From positions 106,184-159,258 of the forward strand of contig NW_003209345.1 of assembly GCF_000006405.1 (NCBI RefSeq): a DNA stretch of 53,075 bases, written 5' to 3'. Position numbers and translations under genes: made by a program. This document shows, in pieces, positions 25,690 to 36,942 of this stretch; position 1 is the stretch's first letter; every line of letters begins with the position of its first letter. This DNA comes from Perkinsus marinus ATCC 50983. Its lineage: Eukaryota; Perkinsozoa; Perkinsida; Perkinsidae. The notes under the pieces are model-generated. The model did no database searches, was not told the origin of the DNA, and saw nothing but the letters and a program-made list of their open reading frames with translations.

Positions 25690-27135
25690 ATGGCATCGGC
25701 TCAAGAGATCACGAGCCTGGCTATCCCCGATAACGTGAGTGCGGCCTTGCTGTTACCTATCTGACTGTTCCTGTATAATCTCCAGGCTGCTCTTGACCCT
25801 CCCTCTGATATCGAGGACGCCAGGGTTATCCAACGCCCACGTTCGTCCTCTGTCGCTGACCGTATCGAAGCCGTCATGCGCGAGAGTCCAACCCGCTTCG
25901 TTGACGGGACCAAGTCTCCCACCTTATGGTTGCTGGCCGTCCTCTGTGTTCCCCTCCTAGCAGTGGTGCCCTTCTGGCTCCCCTTCTTGCCCCGCCCGAA
26001 CGAGACGTCCGATAGTTCTATGGTCTGGCATTTCTTCACGTTCTTTGTGATGGACTTTGCCGGCTGCGCTATGTACCCCTTCGTGCCCGGCGCTCTACTC
26101 ACCATACCACTCTTCCGCAATAAATGGGGGCAGTATCCCATGATCCCTTATCTAAGTGCTGGAATCGTCATTATCGGCGGTGTTATCCCATACCTCATCT
26201 TCCGCGTCTTCCCCGTGCCCATGCTGGCTGTGATCCAGGCAGCAGCTATAATACCTCTGGTTCTCATTTACTACTATTTCTTCATGAATCCGGATGTACT
26301 TCAAGACCCAGTCCACCGCTGGGACTTCCTCGTCTCAGTTGGGATCCTAGGTGGAGTTACGGTGGTCTACGGTATCTGCTACCCTCTCGGTGGCGCACTG
26401 TTCAGTCAGTTTACAGGTGTCTCTCAAGCTTTCATGGCCATCGGCTTCTGCATGGTTCGATTCGCCTATGAAAAAGCAGGAGCTCGCCTTCTCTCGACAC
26501 GAGCCCAAGATGGCTATCCACTGTTCATTTTCTCCTCGTGCTACTGTCACGAGACATTCATAGCCATTCTCATGAACAGGGTGTCGGAATGGTACGTTTT
26601 TGGAATTTTCATAGTATACGACCTTGCCGAGAACATCTACCACGTTATCGGGCTTCGCAACTTTGCGCGCAGTCCCGGAAGCGAAGCTAGATGTCGCTCC
26701 GTGATTACTATTGCTCTACTGATGTCGTTCGCTGAGACGATTGCACCCCTTCAGTACACCATAACCTCATTGGGAATCTACTACTTCAATAAGTCCGCCA
26801 ATGACAACTTCGCCTTAATCGATGAGGAGGCATTCTGGCAAGGCATCTGGTTCAATCTCGGGGATGTGTTCAGTGAGCTCTGTGTTTTCCTCTACTTGAC
26901 GACGGTAGTCAAAGCGGTCACCGGCCTGGACTCGCTTAATGCCCTTGGCCGCTTATGTGTCATCTATGGTGTAGCCTTTTTGGCCTTCCAGATCACCATT
27001 CTGGGATACTTCCTGCAAATACAGTATGCAGCTGGTGGCAATGATCTCACGTTCCAGTTCGACTGGCTTAAACCTAATTCAAGATGGGTTGGAGGTCTCT
27101 GCTGGTCTGTCGCTGGGAGCTCTTGTTTTGCTTAA
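25690..27135 (+). CDS. Polytopic membrane protein, about 464 aa, function unknown
   Basis: Two exons by my reading: 25690-25734 (MASAQEITSLAIPDN) and 25786-27135, separated by a 51-nt intron with GTGAGT donor and CCAG acceptor; the second exon is open for 450 codons. After a roughly 50-residue hydrophilic, acidic and Ser/Arg-rich N-terminus come about 10-11 hydrophobic segments, for example LWLLAVLCVPLLAVVPFWL, SAGIVIIGGVIPYLIF, LAVIQAAAIIPLVLIYYYF, FLVSVGILGGVTVVYGICY and LCVIYGVAFLAFQITILGYF. No nucleotide-binding, protease or kinase motif is seen. The size and topology fit a transporter or channel-like protein, but I cannot assign a family. Translation may begin further upstream, since the frame is open 5' of 25690. 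Confidence 0.85.
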
Positions 27136-28976
27136 AGTAACCCTTGCTCGAGGAGAATAGTCGGTCGTTTTTAGTAATTGTAGTCTCGCCATTGCAGTGT
27201 TTTATGTGCTGTCTGCTTAAGCCTTCATTAGCATGCTCATGAATTTCAACATGCTCTTGGGTACTCCATGAATGAATGTATGGTGTCAAACCGCATGCCA
27301 GATTTTCGTTTAGTCAGGAGTAGATGCGCAGTGTGATCGCGACCTCTCGAGTCCAGGTCTGCGAGATGTCACTGAAGGATTAAACCACTAGTTCTAGAAT
27401 GACGGGGATCGCCATCAATACGGATCGAATCCCCGTTGAGTCGAGCCATGGCAAACCCACTTGCAAAACGTCACGTGACTTTGCAAGATATCCAGGCCTC
27501 TCATGATTTCATGTGGGGTAAGGTCCAGACGCACGTTGAGATAAGCTGTCGATGGGATATCTATGCAACGGACAATTCGCGATGAAGGATAATCGACCAG
27601 TCACTAGAGGATGAAGCAACTGAGGGGGCAATTTTTCCATCATTGAACCACGGTCTGTCATTGAATGGTGATGGTGGCTGAGATGTCGAGTTGTTGAGAT
27701 GAATCGAAGGTCCTTCGAGAAGATTAAAAAACTTGGTCTTATCGAAGTCCCTATCAAGATCTTTAAGGAAAGAACGATTCCACAAGATACACCAACAGAG
27801 GAGAGTCCCTTGAGAGCGATCCTATCCCACCTGGGGATCTCAGCGCACTGCAGAATGTGAATTAAAGGTCGGAGTATGGCAACCTCACTGCTGTAGAGCA
27901 CGCCGCGGTGTGGATCAGCACATTTGTCTCACTAGGCCGGCCTTTTCGGAGTTCTGTATGATGACGAAGTTCATGAGCTTCCGCCTCCCCGAAGTTACGC
28001 ATTGTGATGTGAGATATCCTCCTCACCCACAGGCCGGGACTTCTACCGCTACATGCGTGCTCGACGCAGGCCTCGATCTTGCTCACAAGCAAATTACAAA
28101 TAGTAGGTGCAAAATTGGCAGAGATAGAATCAGTTGCTCGTACCATCAAACGACAACGTTCGGGTCAGTGGCTGCAGTATCGCCGCCGGTTAATGTACAC
28201 ACAGTGTATGTGCATATTAACCTGTTGTATGACGACTACTCAGTGCTGCAGCACTTCCGCATTATGCTAGCAGTCTTCAAGTCCAAAAAAGGTGTAGCAT
28301 TCACAGCTTACTCTGCATCCACGGCGCGGATCCAGAGTAAGCAGCTTCCACACACATTCAACTCCTTCTCCAACGTCAATTAGTAGTACAGCGGTTGTAG
28401 TGTTGCTCGAGGTTGGCTGTTGGCAGCAGCCTGCTGCTGTGAAACAGCTCCCTGACGCTCTCGGCTAGTCGTATATTAGGTGTTTTGTGAAAAATTCACT
28501 GCCAAGTCCTGAGTGGTATACACTAGTGACTTGGCTTGACTCGTAAGCCACCGTGACGTACTACCGTAGTACTAATACGACTAGTCGAGGGCGCATGCAC
28601 TACGAAAGGGAAAAATATTGATCATACCGTAGTTGGAGCAGAATCACTACACATGTGCAACCTATAACCCCATGGATTTTATCCGATAATCTGCTACCAA
28701 CATTAAATTCTTTAATCTCTTCGGAAGCGCGAGTTTGTTGCGCTTTCCGAAGTACATCACTACCCAATCTGGTGCCACCTATACTAAGTTAAATGCGGCG
28801 AGCGCCATTTCCCCATTGCGTTGTGCAGTCGTTGAACTTGCTCCCTTACAGAGCCTACACTCATTTGGAGATTCCACGTTAGAACCGAAATCAAAATCTT
28901 GGAGTCCTATAGAGCCTTGTATTTCCTCAATGCTAATAAATCGGTGATGACTTCAAAACATACTTAAATCGCATTC
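27136..28976. other. Intergenic region, no supported gene
   Basis: The longest frame is plus 27910-28383 (157 codons, starting with GTG; inner ATGs near 27960). Its composition is unremarkable, an antisense frame of 95 codons overlaps it, and I see no motif, so I do not call it. Near 28717-28752 the arms CTTCGGAAGCGC and GCGCTTTCCGAAG form a near-perfect hairpin. Confidence 0.5.
28717..28752. repeat. 12-13-bp stem hairpin upstream of the FCP1-like gene
   Basis: CTTCGGAAGCGC and GCGCTTTCCGAAG are inverted repeats around a loop of about 10 nt, with one bulged base. It lies about 225 nt upstream of the FCP1-like ATG. It is not a tRNA. Confidence 0.5.
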
Positions 28977-30911
28977 ATGCCTCGAGAGCGATCATTTGTC
29001 CTAGGAAGGGCCTCATCCTTGGATAGGCTTAGTCCGTCGACTCGTGGTTGCTTTCACGACGGGTTGAAGATTCCACAAACGCTTCCTGAAGTTTATAACA
29101 TTTTACGTCTTGAAAAGCTTCATATGATGGATCCGGAAAGCGATAATGAGCGGAAAGAACCGGTCGGGCTCACAGGTACGAACAGTAGCTGGGGAGTATC
29201 TTCTGGTCGCTCGCGTAAGATACAAAATAGGTTCGATTGCGTCCGAATTCTCCAATCGCATTACTGGTATTTTAGATCGGCGGCGACGACCTCGTTCCGT
29301 ATCACGGCAAACAGCTTCAACCGACGTTGCTTCGGACTCTGAGGCTTCCACAGGTTGTCCAAGTGTAGCTGATCGCGGTAATAACTACGTTAGAATCTCT
29401 ATAATGCCAATGAGATATTATGTAGGAGGTTTCTGGCACCATACAATGCGGCGACATAGACTCGATGTTGTATTGGATCTTGATCGAACCATGGTGAATA
29501 GTTTCGAGATTAGGAAGGCAGGCCGGTCGGAGTCAGAAAATGTTACTCCCATTCTGCAAGAGATCTACCGGGACGAGTAGTGAGGCGTCTTTCTGCTTGA
29601 TCATAGGCATTCTGGTTCAGAGAGGGACTACCCGAGTTGTACCTTTGCGTAATTAGCGATGTTAAAGTGTTGACTAAAATACGTCCGCACGCGAGAGCTT
29701 TCATCAGAGAGCTGGTAGTCGCTATGGTCTCAGAGGATTACATGAGAGTAAAGTCAGGTGGCGAGTACAGACTATGGTGTTGTGATATCGATATACACCA
29801 AAGGCAGTAGGCGGTATATGGAGGTAGTCAAACAGATGCTGGATCCATCTGGGGAGCTCATTAAAGTGAGGAAGGCGAACAGGGCCAAGTGTGGTTCATA
29901 GGGATTCCCCAGGGCCGTTTAGTGTCGAGAGACGATGAGCCGTCTAATATGACGCCTGTGGAAAAAGACCCTGATTTGGTAGTATTCTATGTGGGGGGCT
30001 GTGAGTAGTACAGTACCGTTGATTAGATAATTAATGCATCGATTGAATCTGGTGCGCAAGTCGATGGTAGTGATGGTAGACTGTGCAATGGAGATAAGGA
30101 GACGAAGGAGAGTGAAATGCGTAGATGGTTTGTGGTCCTGGACGATAGTCCTGAGGCCTGGCCAGAGGAGCTGAGAGAGGCGGGGAATGTCGTGACAGCT
30201 AATATGTAAGGGAGTTGGATAGTCGTTTTATATACCAAAATTTTCTCAAATCATATTATTCCGTTGAATGCGACATGTGGTGATATGATATGTGATTACA
30301 TAGGTATGATTTCGCAGAGGTGAACCACCGTCAGTTGTTGGCCGCGGTAGCTGCTAGCAGTGTAGGTAGGACGACTAAGCTTGCAGCCCTTCCTAGAGAT
30401 GGGGATGATTTCCTAGAATGGGTGGTGATGGGGGTGCTGTGATACTGTTATCAGTGACTAGTGCTTCCGTAGTGATAGCTTATCCCTACTGTACTAGGCC
30501 CAATACACCTAATAAATGTCGACGGACGTGTAGTTCTCACCGATGGAGTATTCTAGTCGGGGATGCATTTGTTGAACTCATGGGTGGTATTCGTTCCAAG
30601 TGCATTCATCTGTTGAGGATTTTCAGTTGAAAATGTATATGTATTTCTCATCACGAACTTGGAAAACCTCGTTGGTGGTAATTCTTTTACTTCAGGAAGC
30701 ACCCGAGAAGATCTGGGATGTCGCTGATGAACTGTGTCGGGGGTACGGGTATATGCCGACCTGTCGAGGATCTGATGCTTGCTCTACGGACGGCTCTGAA
30801 CCACCGTCACCCAGTGAGGCTACTGCTCTGCTCACCTACGTAAAGGTTGTACAGGTATGGCTGGAACTGAAGTGGAAGGCCTGGGGGGTAGTGCAGTTCG
30901 GCAACTTATGA
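28977..30911 (+). CDS. FCP1-like RNA polymerase II CTD phosphatase
   Basis: HAD-family Ser phosphatase expected to dephosphorylate the RNA polymerase II C-terminal repeat in the nucleus. The catalytic DxDxT motif is present as VVLDLDRTMVNS near 29465-29500. Downstream, across short introns, come IRPHARAFIREL (29680-29710), YTKGSRRYMEVVKQMLDP (near 29795-29845), GRLVSRDD (near 29918) and the second acidic motif WFVVLDDSPEAWPEE (30125-30170) followed by NMYDFAEV. This is the order found in FCP1/SCP FCPH domains. The long insert and C-terminal extension favour FCP1 over small SCP phosphatases, but I could not identify a clear BRCT domain in 30500-30900. The start at 28977 and the C-terminal exons (stop taken at 30909-30911) are uncertain. 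Introns are about 45 nt, and one intron preserves the frame. Confidence 0.75.
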
Positions 30912-32576
30912 GGAGGTCGTCACAGCGGGAGTAAAGGGGCTCTGTACAGTAGGATAGTAGTTGCTGTGTTTAGCCGAGGAGAAGCTGTGGTCGATAGTGA
31001 GAAGATTGGCGGCGATGGCAGTCGGAGACGACAAATGCCGCGGCGACGGACTGTAGAGATAGAATTCAACTTGGGGTGTCAACCTGTTCTGGTCAGGCTC
31101 CGCGAGTATCGGATTCTGTTCATACTCATGGAGTTAGTAAGACTAGTAATATTAACGGGTCGAGGATGGGAGTGTTGAATCATGAAAGTCGTGGAAGTGC
31201 GGTATTGGAATTGCCTATGAGGTAGAAATGGGTGTTTTTTGTGCGATGTGGAGGGTCTACTTCTTCCGGTGGAATGTCGTGGAGGTCCAACGGTCTCTTC
31301 GAGTGCAAACATGTCGTTAGTGTCTTTGGAGCGTCTATATGGCCGGTCGGTTAACTGCTGTGATAGTATCCAATGCATCGCTCCGCCCTGTGTGCGAGAT
31401 TTTCCCGCATTGTTTAATAGATTCACACTGATTTTCGAAAGGATCGAGTGAAATTCAATTCCGGGAGCGCTCTTGAAGCTCAGGAGCAAGCCGGTTCATC
31501 TTTCCCCTCAGGTTCGTTGTATTCGTAGTAGCGTCCTTGCTTATAACACTACACGAGGTGCTCTATGCTCCCATCGATCTTCGACCGGTCGTCCCCATCT
31601 CTAATACAACAACAGCTTTCTCCCTGGACGAAGGCCTCACACAGGCTCCATCGGACGAGAAGTTCGCCTCCTCTGTTAATACTACTGAGGTTGTCTTAAC
31701 TCAGCCTGTGAATGACGATATATATAACAGCACCGAGTTAACGGCAGGGTCTCACCTTCGGCAAGGTATGACTACTGCTAAGCCGTCTCGAGACGAGCCG
31801 TACTATCTAGTTTAGAGGCTCCTAGAAGGGCAGAGTGGAGTCTATTGCTGTTACCATTTCCAACTTCTTTTTCCGTCATGTCCGTGATTCATGTAAATCT
31901 GAAAATTTCATAATCTCCTTCAAAGCTATCATCGCTATCACTATGTTCCTCTATGTAGTATTGGAGTTTCTGACTCCGGCTCAGTGCGGGCCTATACAGC
32001 TGATCCCGGGAGGCCTGAAGGCCGGGTCGGACGACTGGTCATTTTGGAGCGCATTTTTGTAGGTCTTTGTCGTGATGAATCGATTGCAGAAAATGTGTAT
32101 CGAAATTATTTATTTTCAACATGAGCTGGTACGTCGTGTAGGCGTTGTTGCTGTCACGGAGTCCCCCAGCAGGACTGGTCAGCACGTCTGGTCGTGGGGA
32201 CTGCTTTCTTAAGAAAGATCAGTTGCTCGAGGGAATTCCAGTGTAGCTGCTTACGATGGTGTTGTGTTGAGTGTGGAAAAAGACAGGTGGCGGGGATTGA
32301 ACCTGGGTCGTCTGTAAGAAGACTATTACCGTTCACTGAGTTCCCGCCGGGAGCTGCCCTTCGACTTATGCCTCCTAGAGAGGTGGGAAGGGACGAACAC
32401 GAGGCTCTAGAGAAGGGAGAGGGCGTATTGGATATGCGCAATAATTCAGAGATTCTTTGAGAAGCAGTCGTGCAAAATGCAATTTTCGGCACAATTCACA
32501 TCACGATTGTTTCGTTGTTTTCCTCGGCCGGAAGCGGTGGTCGCCTTAGCTTGTTGGGACCCCTCTTTACTTTGGT
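30912..32576. other. Intergenic region with possible small secretory exons
   Basis: Two hydrophobic segments suggest part of a small secreted or membrane protein, but no complete gene could be assembled. One frame at 31477-31815 lacks an ATG and contains FVVFVVASLLITLHEVLYA followed by NTT and NST sequons. A short frame from ATG 31943 begins MFLYVVLEFLTPAQC and reaches a possible donor near 32060. A tRNA box-B-like repeat lies at about 32285-32350, close to the RPN8 promoter region. Confidence 0.4.
32285..32345 (-). repeat. tRNA box-B-like repeat, copy 1
   Basis: On the minus strand the segment contains GACGACCCAGGTTCAATCCC flanked by GGCGGGA and CCCGCC, which can pair. A very similar core occurs at 42349-42396. 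The T-stem does not pair as in a real tRNA, so I call it a tRNA-derived repeat or pseudogene, not a tRNA gene. Confidence 0.45.
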
Positions 32577-34924
32577 ATGTCGAATAAGAAGCCGCAAGCA
32601 CCAGAGGTTGACATGAGCCAAATGGCGCTGGCCAAGAGTTCGGGCGATCGCATTAACACTAGTGTTGTTGTTCACCCCATTGTACGGCAAGGGTTCAATC
32701 GACCTTAACTTATCAGTTCCATCACAGGTGCTCCTTTCTATTGTTGACCACTACAATAGAGCGGCTAAGGGAACAGCTCGGCGTGTTGTTGGTACACTGT
32801 TGGGCCAAATGCTGGTACGGGAAGCAGTGCTGGGGTTGGCGGGATAGTTCTTTTCAGGATGGCAAACTACATGTTACCAACAGTTTTGCATTGCCCTTTG
32901 AGGAGGACCTCAGAGACCCTCAAGTGTGGTTCGTTGATCATAACTACCATGAGAAGATGTATGCTATGTTCAAGAAAGTGAGTGGCAGTGTTGAGGGATA
33001 TATGTTCGCTTTCCTCAGCAGAGTTCAGGAGCTTTCTCACTAATAACATACAAACTAGGGTAGAAATGTATAGAAATCAACAAGAAGTTCCCGCAATTTC
33101 CTCAGTATTTCGATATTATCACCAACACATGTAGTTGACCATTGCGCATATTTCCCCACACTGGTAAGCGGATCAATCAGTCATTGCTCCCATTGCCGTG
33201 TACCTGTGAGGCGCCTCTAGTGCTGTGATGAGCCATTGTGTGTAGGTCTCCCAGAAGGAGGTGGTAGTAGGATGGTATTCCAGCGGCCCTAGGATCAAAC
33301 CCAGCGATCTTGCGATAAATGAGATCTTCCGACGGTACCAAATGCATCTACTACGCTGTACATATGTTTGGTTTCCTTACCTGAGCTTAGGAGTTCCATC
33401 GCTAATCATACAGGTTCACATACGAAGTCGGGTAGAATTGTATAGAAACCAATGAGCATTTCCCAAAATTTCCTCCGAATTTTCAGATATTGTGACCAAT
33501 ACACGTAGTTAACCATGTGCATATTTTCCCATTCTGACACTCTAATGGTTCGTAGACGACAAGGATGATGCATATTGATATGTTTCTTACGCTGAGAATT
33601 CGAAAATTTCCAGATTTGTGATCGTTGAATTAGCGAAGTTACATTATTATTTCGTTTTGGATTTTCGGAATGTAACACACTGTAGTGGTATTATCCCGTA
33701 TCGAATTGGTTACGGTGAAATGTTCAGGTACTGTCCAGAACCTGTATTCCTCATTATGGATGTTACAGGAGGCAACAGTACGGCTAAGAAGGGAGACCTT
33801 GATCCGAGGGACTTCCCTATGCAGGCATACTACTCTGCTGAAGAGGTCGGCTTTCTACTTCGGTGGACAGGCAATTTTATTGAAATAGGAGTCAGTACGA
33901 GTCTTACTCAATTGTAGGAGATTTAGTTTCTCAAAAAGAATTCTACCAGATTCTCCCCGTGGTACAATAGGAGTCGTTGGTTATGCATAAGTCGTCTTCA
34001 GGCATCTGCCGATCCGCTCACTCGAAGGACTTTTATTCATCTCCCTTCTGTTGTTGGAGCCTTCGAGGCTGAGGAAGTTGGCGTTGAGCACTTGTTGCGG
34101 GACATCAGGTTAGTTGCTGATGGCAGAACTATAGCCGCCGACCATTGTCCTTATGCCAGGACGCAGAGTACGAGTACGCTGGCTACTCGAGTGGAGTCCA
34201 AGATGAACGCTCTGAAGTGAGTCGCTCTCCATGCAAAGGCCCATCTAGGTTTGAGAGATAACGTTCGCTAGGGTCTGATAACAATGGGGGAAATGATGTT
34301 TCTAATGTTGGAAACTGAGTGAATAATATGCTCCTAATCTTGTGGAAAACTCGAAATGAGGAACATTATATGCTCCTCGATGGTTCCGTGTCTCCATGTC
34401 GTCGATGTTGGTCTTTAGGACCCTCGTGGTGAAGATAAATGAGATTGCTCAATATCTGGGCCAAGTTGTTGATGGGAAGCTGCCTCCAAATGCCCAAATC
34501 ATCTACAACCTTCAGGTGAAGCAGTCGTTGGTCACACATTCACGGCATCGGGTTTCACTCAGAATATATTCAATTACTTGCCCGGCGACAATCAGGAGGA
34601 TATTGAACTGATGCGTTCCTTCAATGTGGAGACGAACGACAGCATGTTGTGCATCTACTTGGGTGAGTGGGGAAAATGATGGTTCCGTGACTTTGTGGAT
34701 TTACTATGCTCATGGTGTATTCAGGTTCCATACTACGGGCTACAATCGCCTTGCATAACCTTATTAATAACAAGATCGCCAATAAGGCACGCGAGGCTGA
34801 AGCGGAGGCAAAGGCTGAGGCGAAGGCTGACAGGACTGCCGCTAAAGGTTAGTACGTGAGGGGCTTATTGACGACAAATTGATGTGTTGCAGACAATAAG
34901 AAGCCGGCGGCAACAGCAGCGTGA
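32577..34924 (+). CDS. 26S proteasome regulatory subunit RPN8 (PSMD7), MPN domain
   Basis: Non-catalytic MPN-domain subunit of the proteasome lid, partner of the deubiquitinase RPN11. Hand-spliced product is about 344 aa in 11 exons, slightly longer than human PSMD7. Conserved runs in order: [132 protein letters not shown], then an Ala/Glu/Lys-rich tail. The JAMM zinc-binding HxH is absent, as is usual for RPN8. The start at 32577 gives an N-terminal extension of about 25 residues before the conserved domain. Two introns (32978-33245 and 33335-33727) are enlarged by dispersed repeats. Stop TGA at 34922-34924. Confidence 0.93.
32978..33245 (+). repeat. Intron containing dispersed repeat, copy C
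   Basis: RPN8 intron after MYAMFKK. It contains TTCGCTTTCCTCAGCAGAGT, ACTAGGGTAGAAATGTATAG, AAATCAACAAGAAGTTCCCG, ATTATCACCAACACATGTAG, TTGACC, GCGCATATTTCCCCACACTG. This is the cleanest copy for building a consensus. Confidence 0.8.
33335..33727 (+). repeat. Intron containing dispersed repeat, copy D
   Basis: RPN8 intron after EIFRR (393 nt). The first part repeats the copy C order: TTTCCTTACCTGAGCTTAGG, CTAATCATACAGG, CGGGTAGAATTGTATAGAAA, CCAATGAGCATTTCCC, TGTGACCAATACACGTAGTT, AACCATGTGCATATTTTCCC. The last 150 nt (about 33560-33700) are not clearly repeat-derived. Confidence 0.8.
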
Positions 34925-36001
34925 AGAAATACTGATTACATCACAGTTTCTACTTGTGGGTTATTGTGTTGCTAAGTCAATAGCAGATGATAAGTATGAC
35001 TTGCATGGGGAGGAGGATTGCAAGTGGTACTAGGACAGCTCGAGCGTGGCTGCGGGCGAGCGCTTACTGCACGACCCCTGTGCTGGGAGCCACTGGAAAG
35101 CAGTGCCTAGCGGATTGTTAACTACATGGCATTGACAGCTGCCTTGAGGTTAAGCAAGGTTAGGCAGTGGTCGCATAGATGGTGACACGACCTGAGACAC
35201 AGACGACCGAAGCCGCAAATATGACACGTCAAATGGCCAATTACACGATAAAGCATCTCAGTGCTCCGCAATGCAGTGATGCTTCCGAGTCCTTCGATGC
35301 TTCTACAGAGTGTCATTGCTTGAGCACATGCAAGTGAGGATGTGAACGGCTTGGGAGATTTGCCCACAATGAGAACATGTTCTGGTAGAAGGTCAATGGG
35401 CTTAGCCCATGTCCGGCAGGACTGGCGCTACGACATTCAAGGCATGCTCCACCGCATCGCACTAGTTATTTGGGAGTGTTGGGTGAGACTGAGCGTTATC
35501 TCTGTAGGTCTTTTCCAATCCTCACTCGAATGTGTACGCGCGATATCATCAACTGTTTTCTGATCATCCATAGACACGTCAATGGATGTGGGAAGAGCCA
35601 ATGCAACTAGGGAGGCGAGAGTTGCAAGTCAACAGATTTGAATGCCCCCCTCGCCATATGACATGACATTTCCCATCCATCATTGCGTTCACTAGTAGAA
35701 AGATGATGCCCAGATTTCTGATCTTATAGGATCTTACTGGCCTATCAGAATTGTAGCACTATCGAACAGTAAGCAGAGTAAGCTCAGAAACTTTCATTTT
35801 GTCCTAGAGTTCGCCAACGGCCAACTGGTAGCTCTCCTAGCTGGACGTTGCCGACTCTCACACGATGTAAATACATGAACGGCACGCCGCATTGGGCTAA
35901 CATGCGCTGCAACTGTCGTGACAATACTTGTGACCGAATACAAACTTTTATACGAAGTAACCTAAGTAAGATTCAGTCGGGCTAGTGTATAAATAGCGTC
36001 C
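34925..36001. other. Intergenic region, no supported gene
   Basis: No frame is convincing. On the minus strand around 35330-35390 one frame reads RTCSHCGQISQAVHILTCMC, a zinc-knuckle-like C-x2-C...H...C pattern of the kind seen at the end of some retrotransposon polyproteins. It is broken by nearby stops, so at most it is a relic. Confidence 0.4.
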
Positions 36002-36223
36002 TCACTTATCGTCGTTATCATTTATCCTGGCAGCCTCGCAACCCTCCACTTGTTTGCCATCAATGAGCATGCCTTGGCTCAGCATCGACATCTGATCGTC
36101 CGTGCAGGGAGCTTTCAAAGCGACTTCATACTCCATCGGGATAGAGCCTACCACCATAGTGACCAATATTGATAAGACGGTGCTCACTATAGCGATCACT
36201 AATTGCCTTGGCGATTCTCCCAT
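36002..36223 (-). CDS. Small single-span or secreted protein, 73 aa, unknown
   Basis: Uninterrupted frame from ATG 36223 to stop 36002. It has a hydrophilic start (MGESPRQ), a hydrophobic stretch LVIAIVSTVLSILVTMVVG (residues 8-26) and a polar tail with two cysteines ending RINDNDDK. The hydrophobic stretch would act as a signal peptide or signal anchor. It lies back to back with the candidate gene starting at 36310 (86-nt gap). No family recognised. The short length leaves real doubt. Confidence 0.45.
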   Translation of the reverse strand: MGESPRQLVIAIVSTVLSILVTMVVGSIPMEYEVALKAPCTDDQMSMLSQGMLIDGKQVEGCEAARINDNDDK

Positions 36224-36309
36224 CCTGAGTGTACACTAGAAGTCCACTGCAGTCAGAGTCAAGTCGCCCTGCTATAAGCTGAGAGATAGAGAACGACATA
36301 AGTGCATAT

Positions 36310-36942
36310 ATGGGATGCGCGTCTGCGAGCAGTGCTCACTCTCCCCAGCTGGGCTTAGACGTGTCCTTACTAATCATAGAGGTTTAGTAACGAATTGGCC
36401 TAGTACAGTAACCAACAAGAATTTCCCGAAATTTCCTCAGAATTTTCATCTTGTCATCGGCACATGTGCGTATTTCCCCCACACTGATTACGAGCTTCCG
36501 GAGTTGCCGAGGATCATGATTTGTCGGGCAGGCCTCCCAACGCTGAGCTGGAGTCAACAACCGACGAGTTGAAGGTTTGTGATACATCTCAGCTTGGCAC
36601 GAAGCGTAATGCCTATGAGACTGTCATCTTCACTGCGCCACGAAATTATGAAAGCTACTCACAGTGGCTTATGCAGGATTATGGTCGCCTTGTTGGCCTG
36701 CACATCGAGTGCTCGCTTCGTCAACTCTACAGCTGCTCCTTCTGGCACCTATAAAACGTGCTAGTAGACCCGCGAGTGTAATTGAAAGACGTCATACCAA
36801 TACGGAACCGTCAGTGACGATGATACCGTCAACCTTTACATGGCCGAGCTCGATGAATCTGAGTTGGCCGTACGCCTAAAGGACTGTCTGCGCAGTCCTA
36901 CGATTTCGCCTCCCGTCGACTGCAAATACCCTCAATAGCTAG
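36310..36942 (+). CDS. Candidate small gene, possible N-myristoylated start
   Basis: Tentative three-exon model. ATG 36310 with MGCA in an 11-nt first exon (36310-36320). A 211-nt intron holds the dispersed repeat. An exon from 36532 reads PPNAELESTTDELKVCDTSQ... WLMQDYGRL. After a second intron, TSYQYGTVSDDDTVNLYMAE...SPPVDCKYPQ ends at TAG 36940-36942. The MGC start would fit N-myristoylation and palmitoylation, giving a membrane-attached protein. I do not recognise the family, and the first exon rests only on splice phase and on the repeat boundary. The last exon by itself looks coding. Confidence 0.35.
36321..36531 (+). repeat. Dispersed repeat, copy E, in a probable intron
   Basis: Contains CTCTCCCCAGCTGGGCTTAG, TACTAATCATAGAGG, ACCAACAAGAATTTCCCGAA, ATTTCCTCAGAATTTTCATC, TTGTCATCGGCACATGTGCG and TATTTCCCCCACACTG, in the same order as copies C and D. 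The intron boundaries depend on the tentative gene model at 36310-36942. Confidence 0.65.

Noticed and set aside
27910-28383. 157-codon plus-strand frame
   Set aside because: Starts with GTG, has no motif, and a 95-codon antisense frame overlaps it. Could be real, but nothing in the sequence supports it.
32285-32345. Complete tRNA gene on the minus strand
   Set aside because: Acceptor-like ends pair, but the T-stem is mismatched and the acceptor 3' strand falls directly after the T-loop; kept only as a tRNA-like repeat.
35122-35390. Minus-strand retrotransposon tail with zinc-knuckle-like cysteines
   Set aside because: Only one short CxxC...H...C run, broken by stops; no RT or endonuclease sequence nearby.
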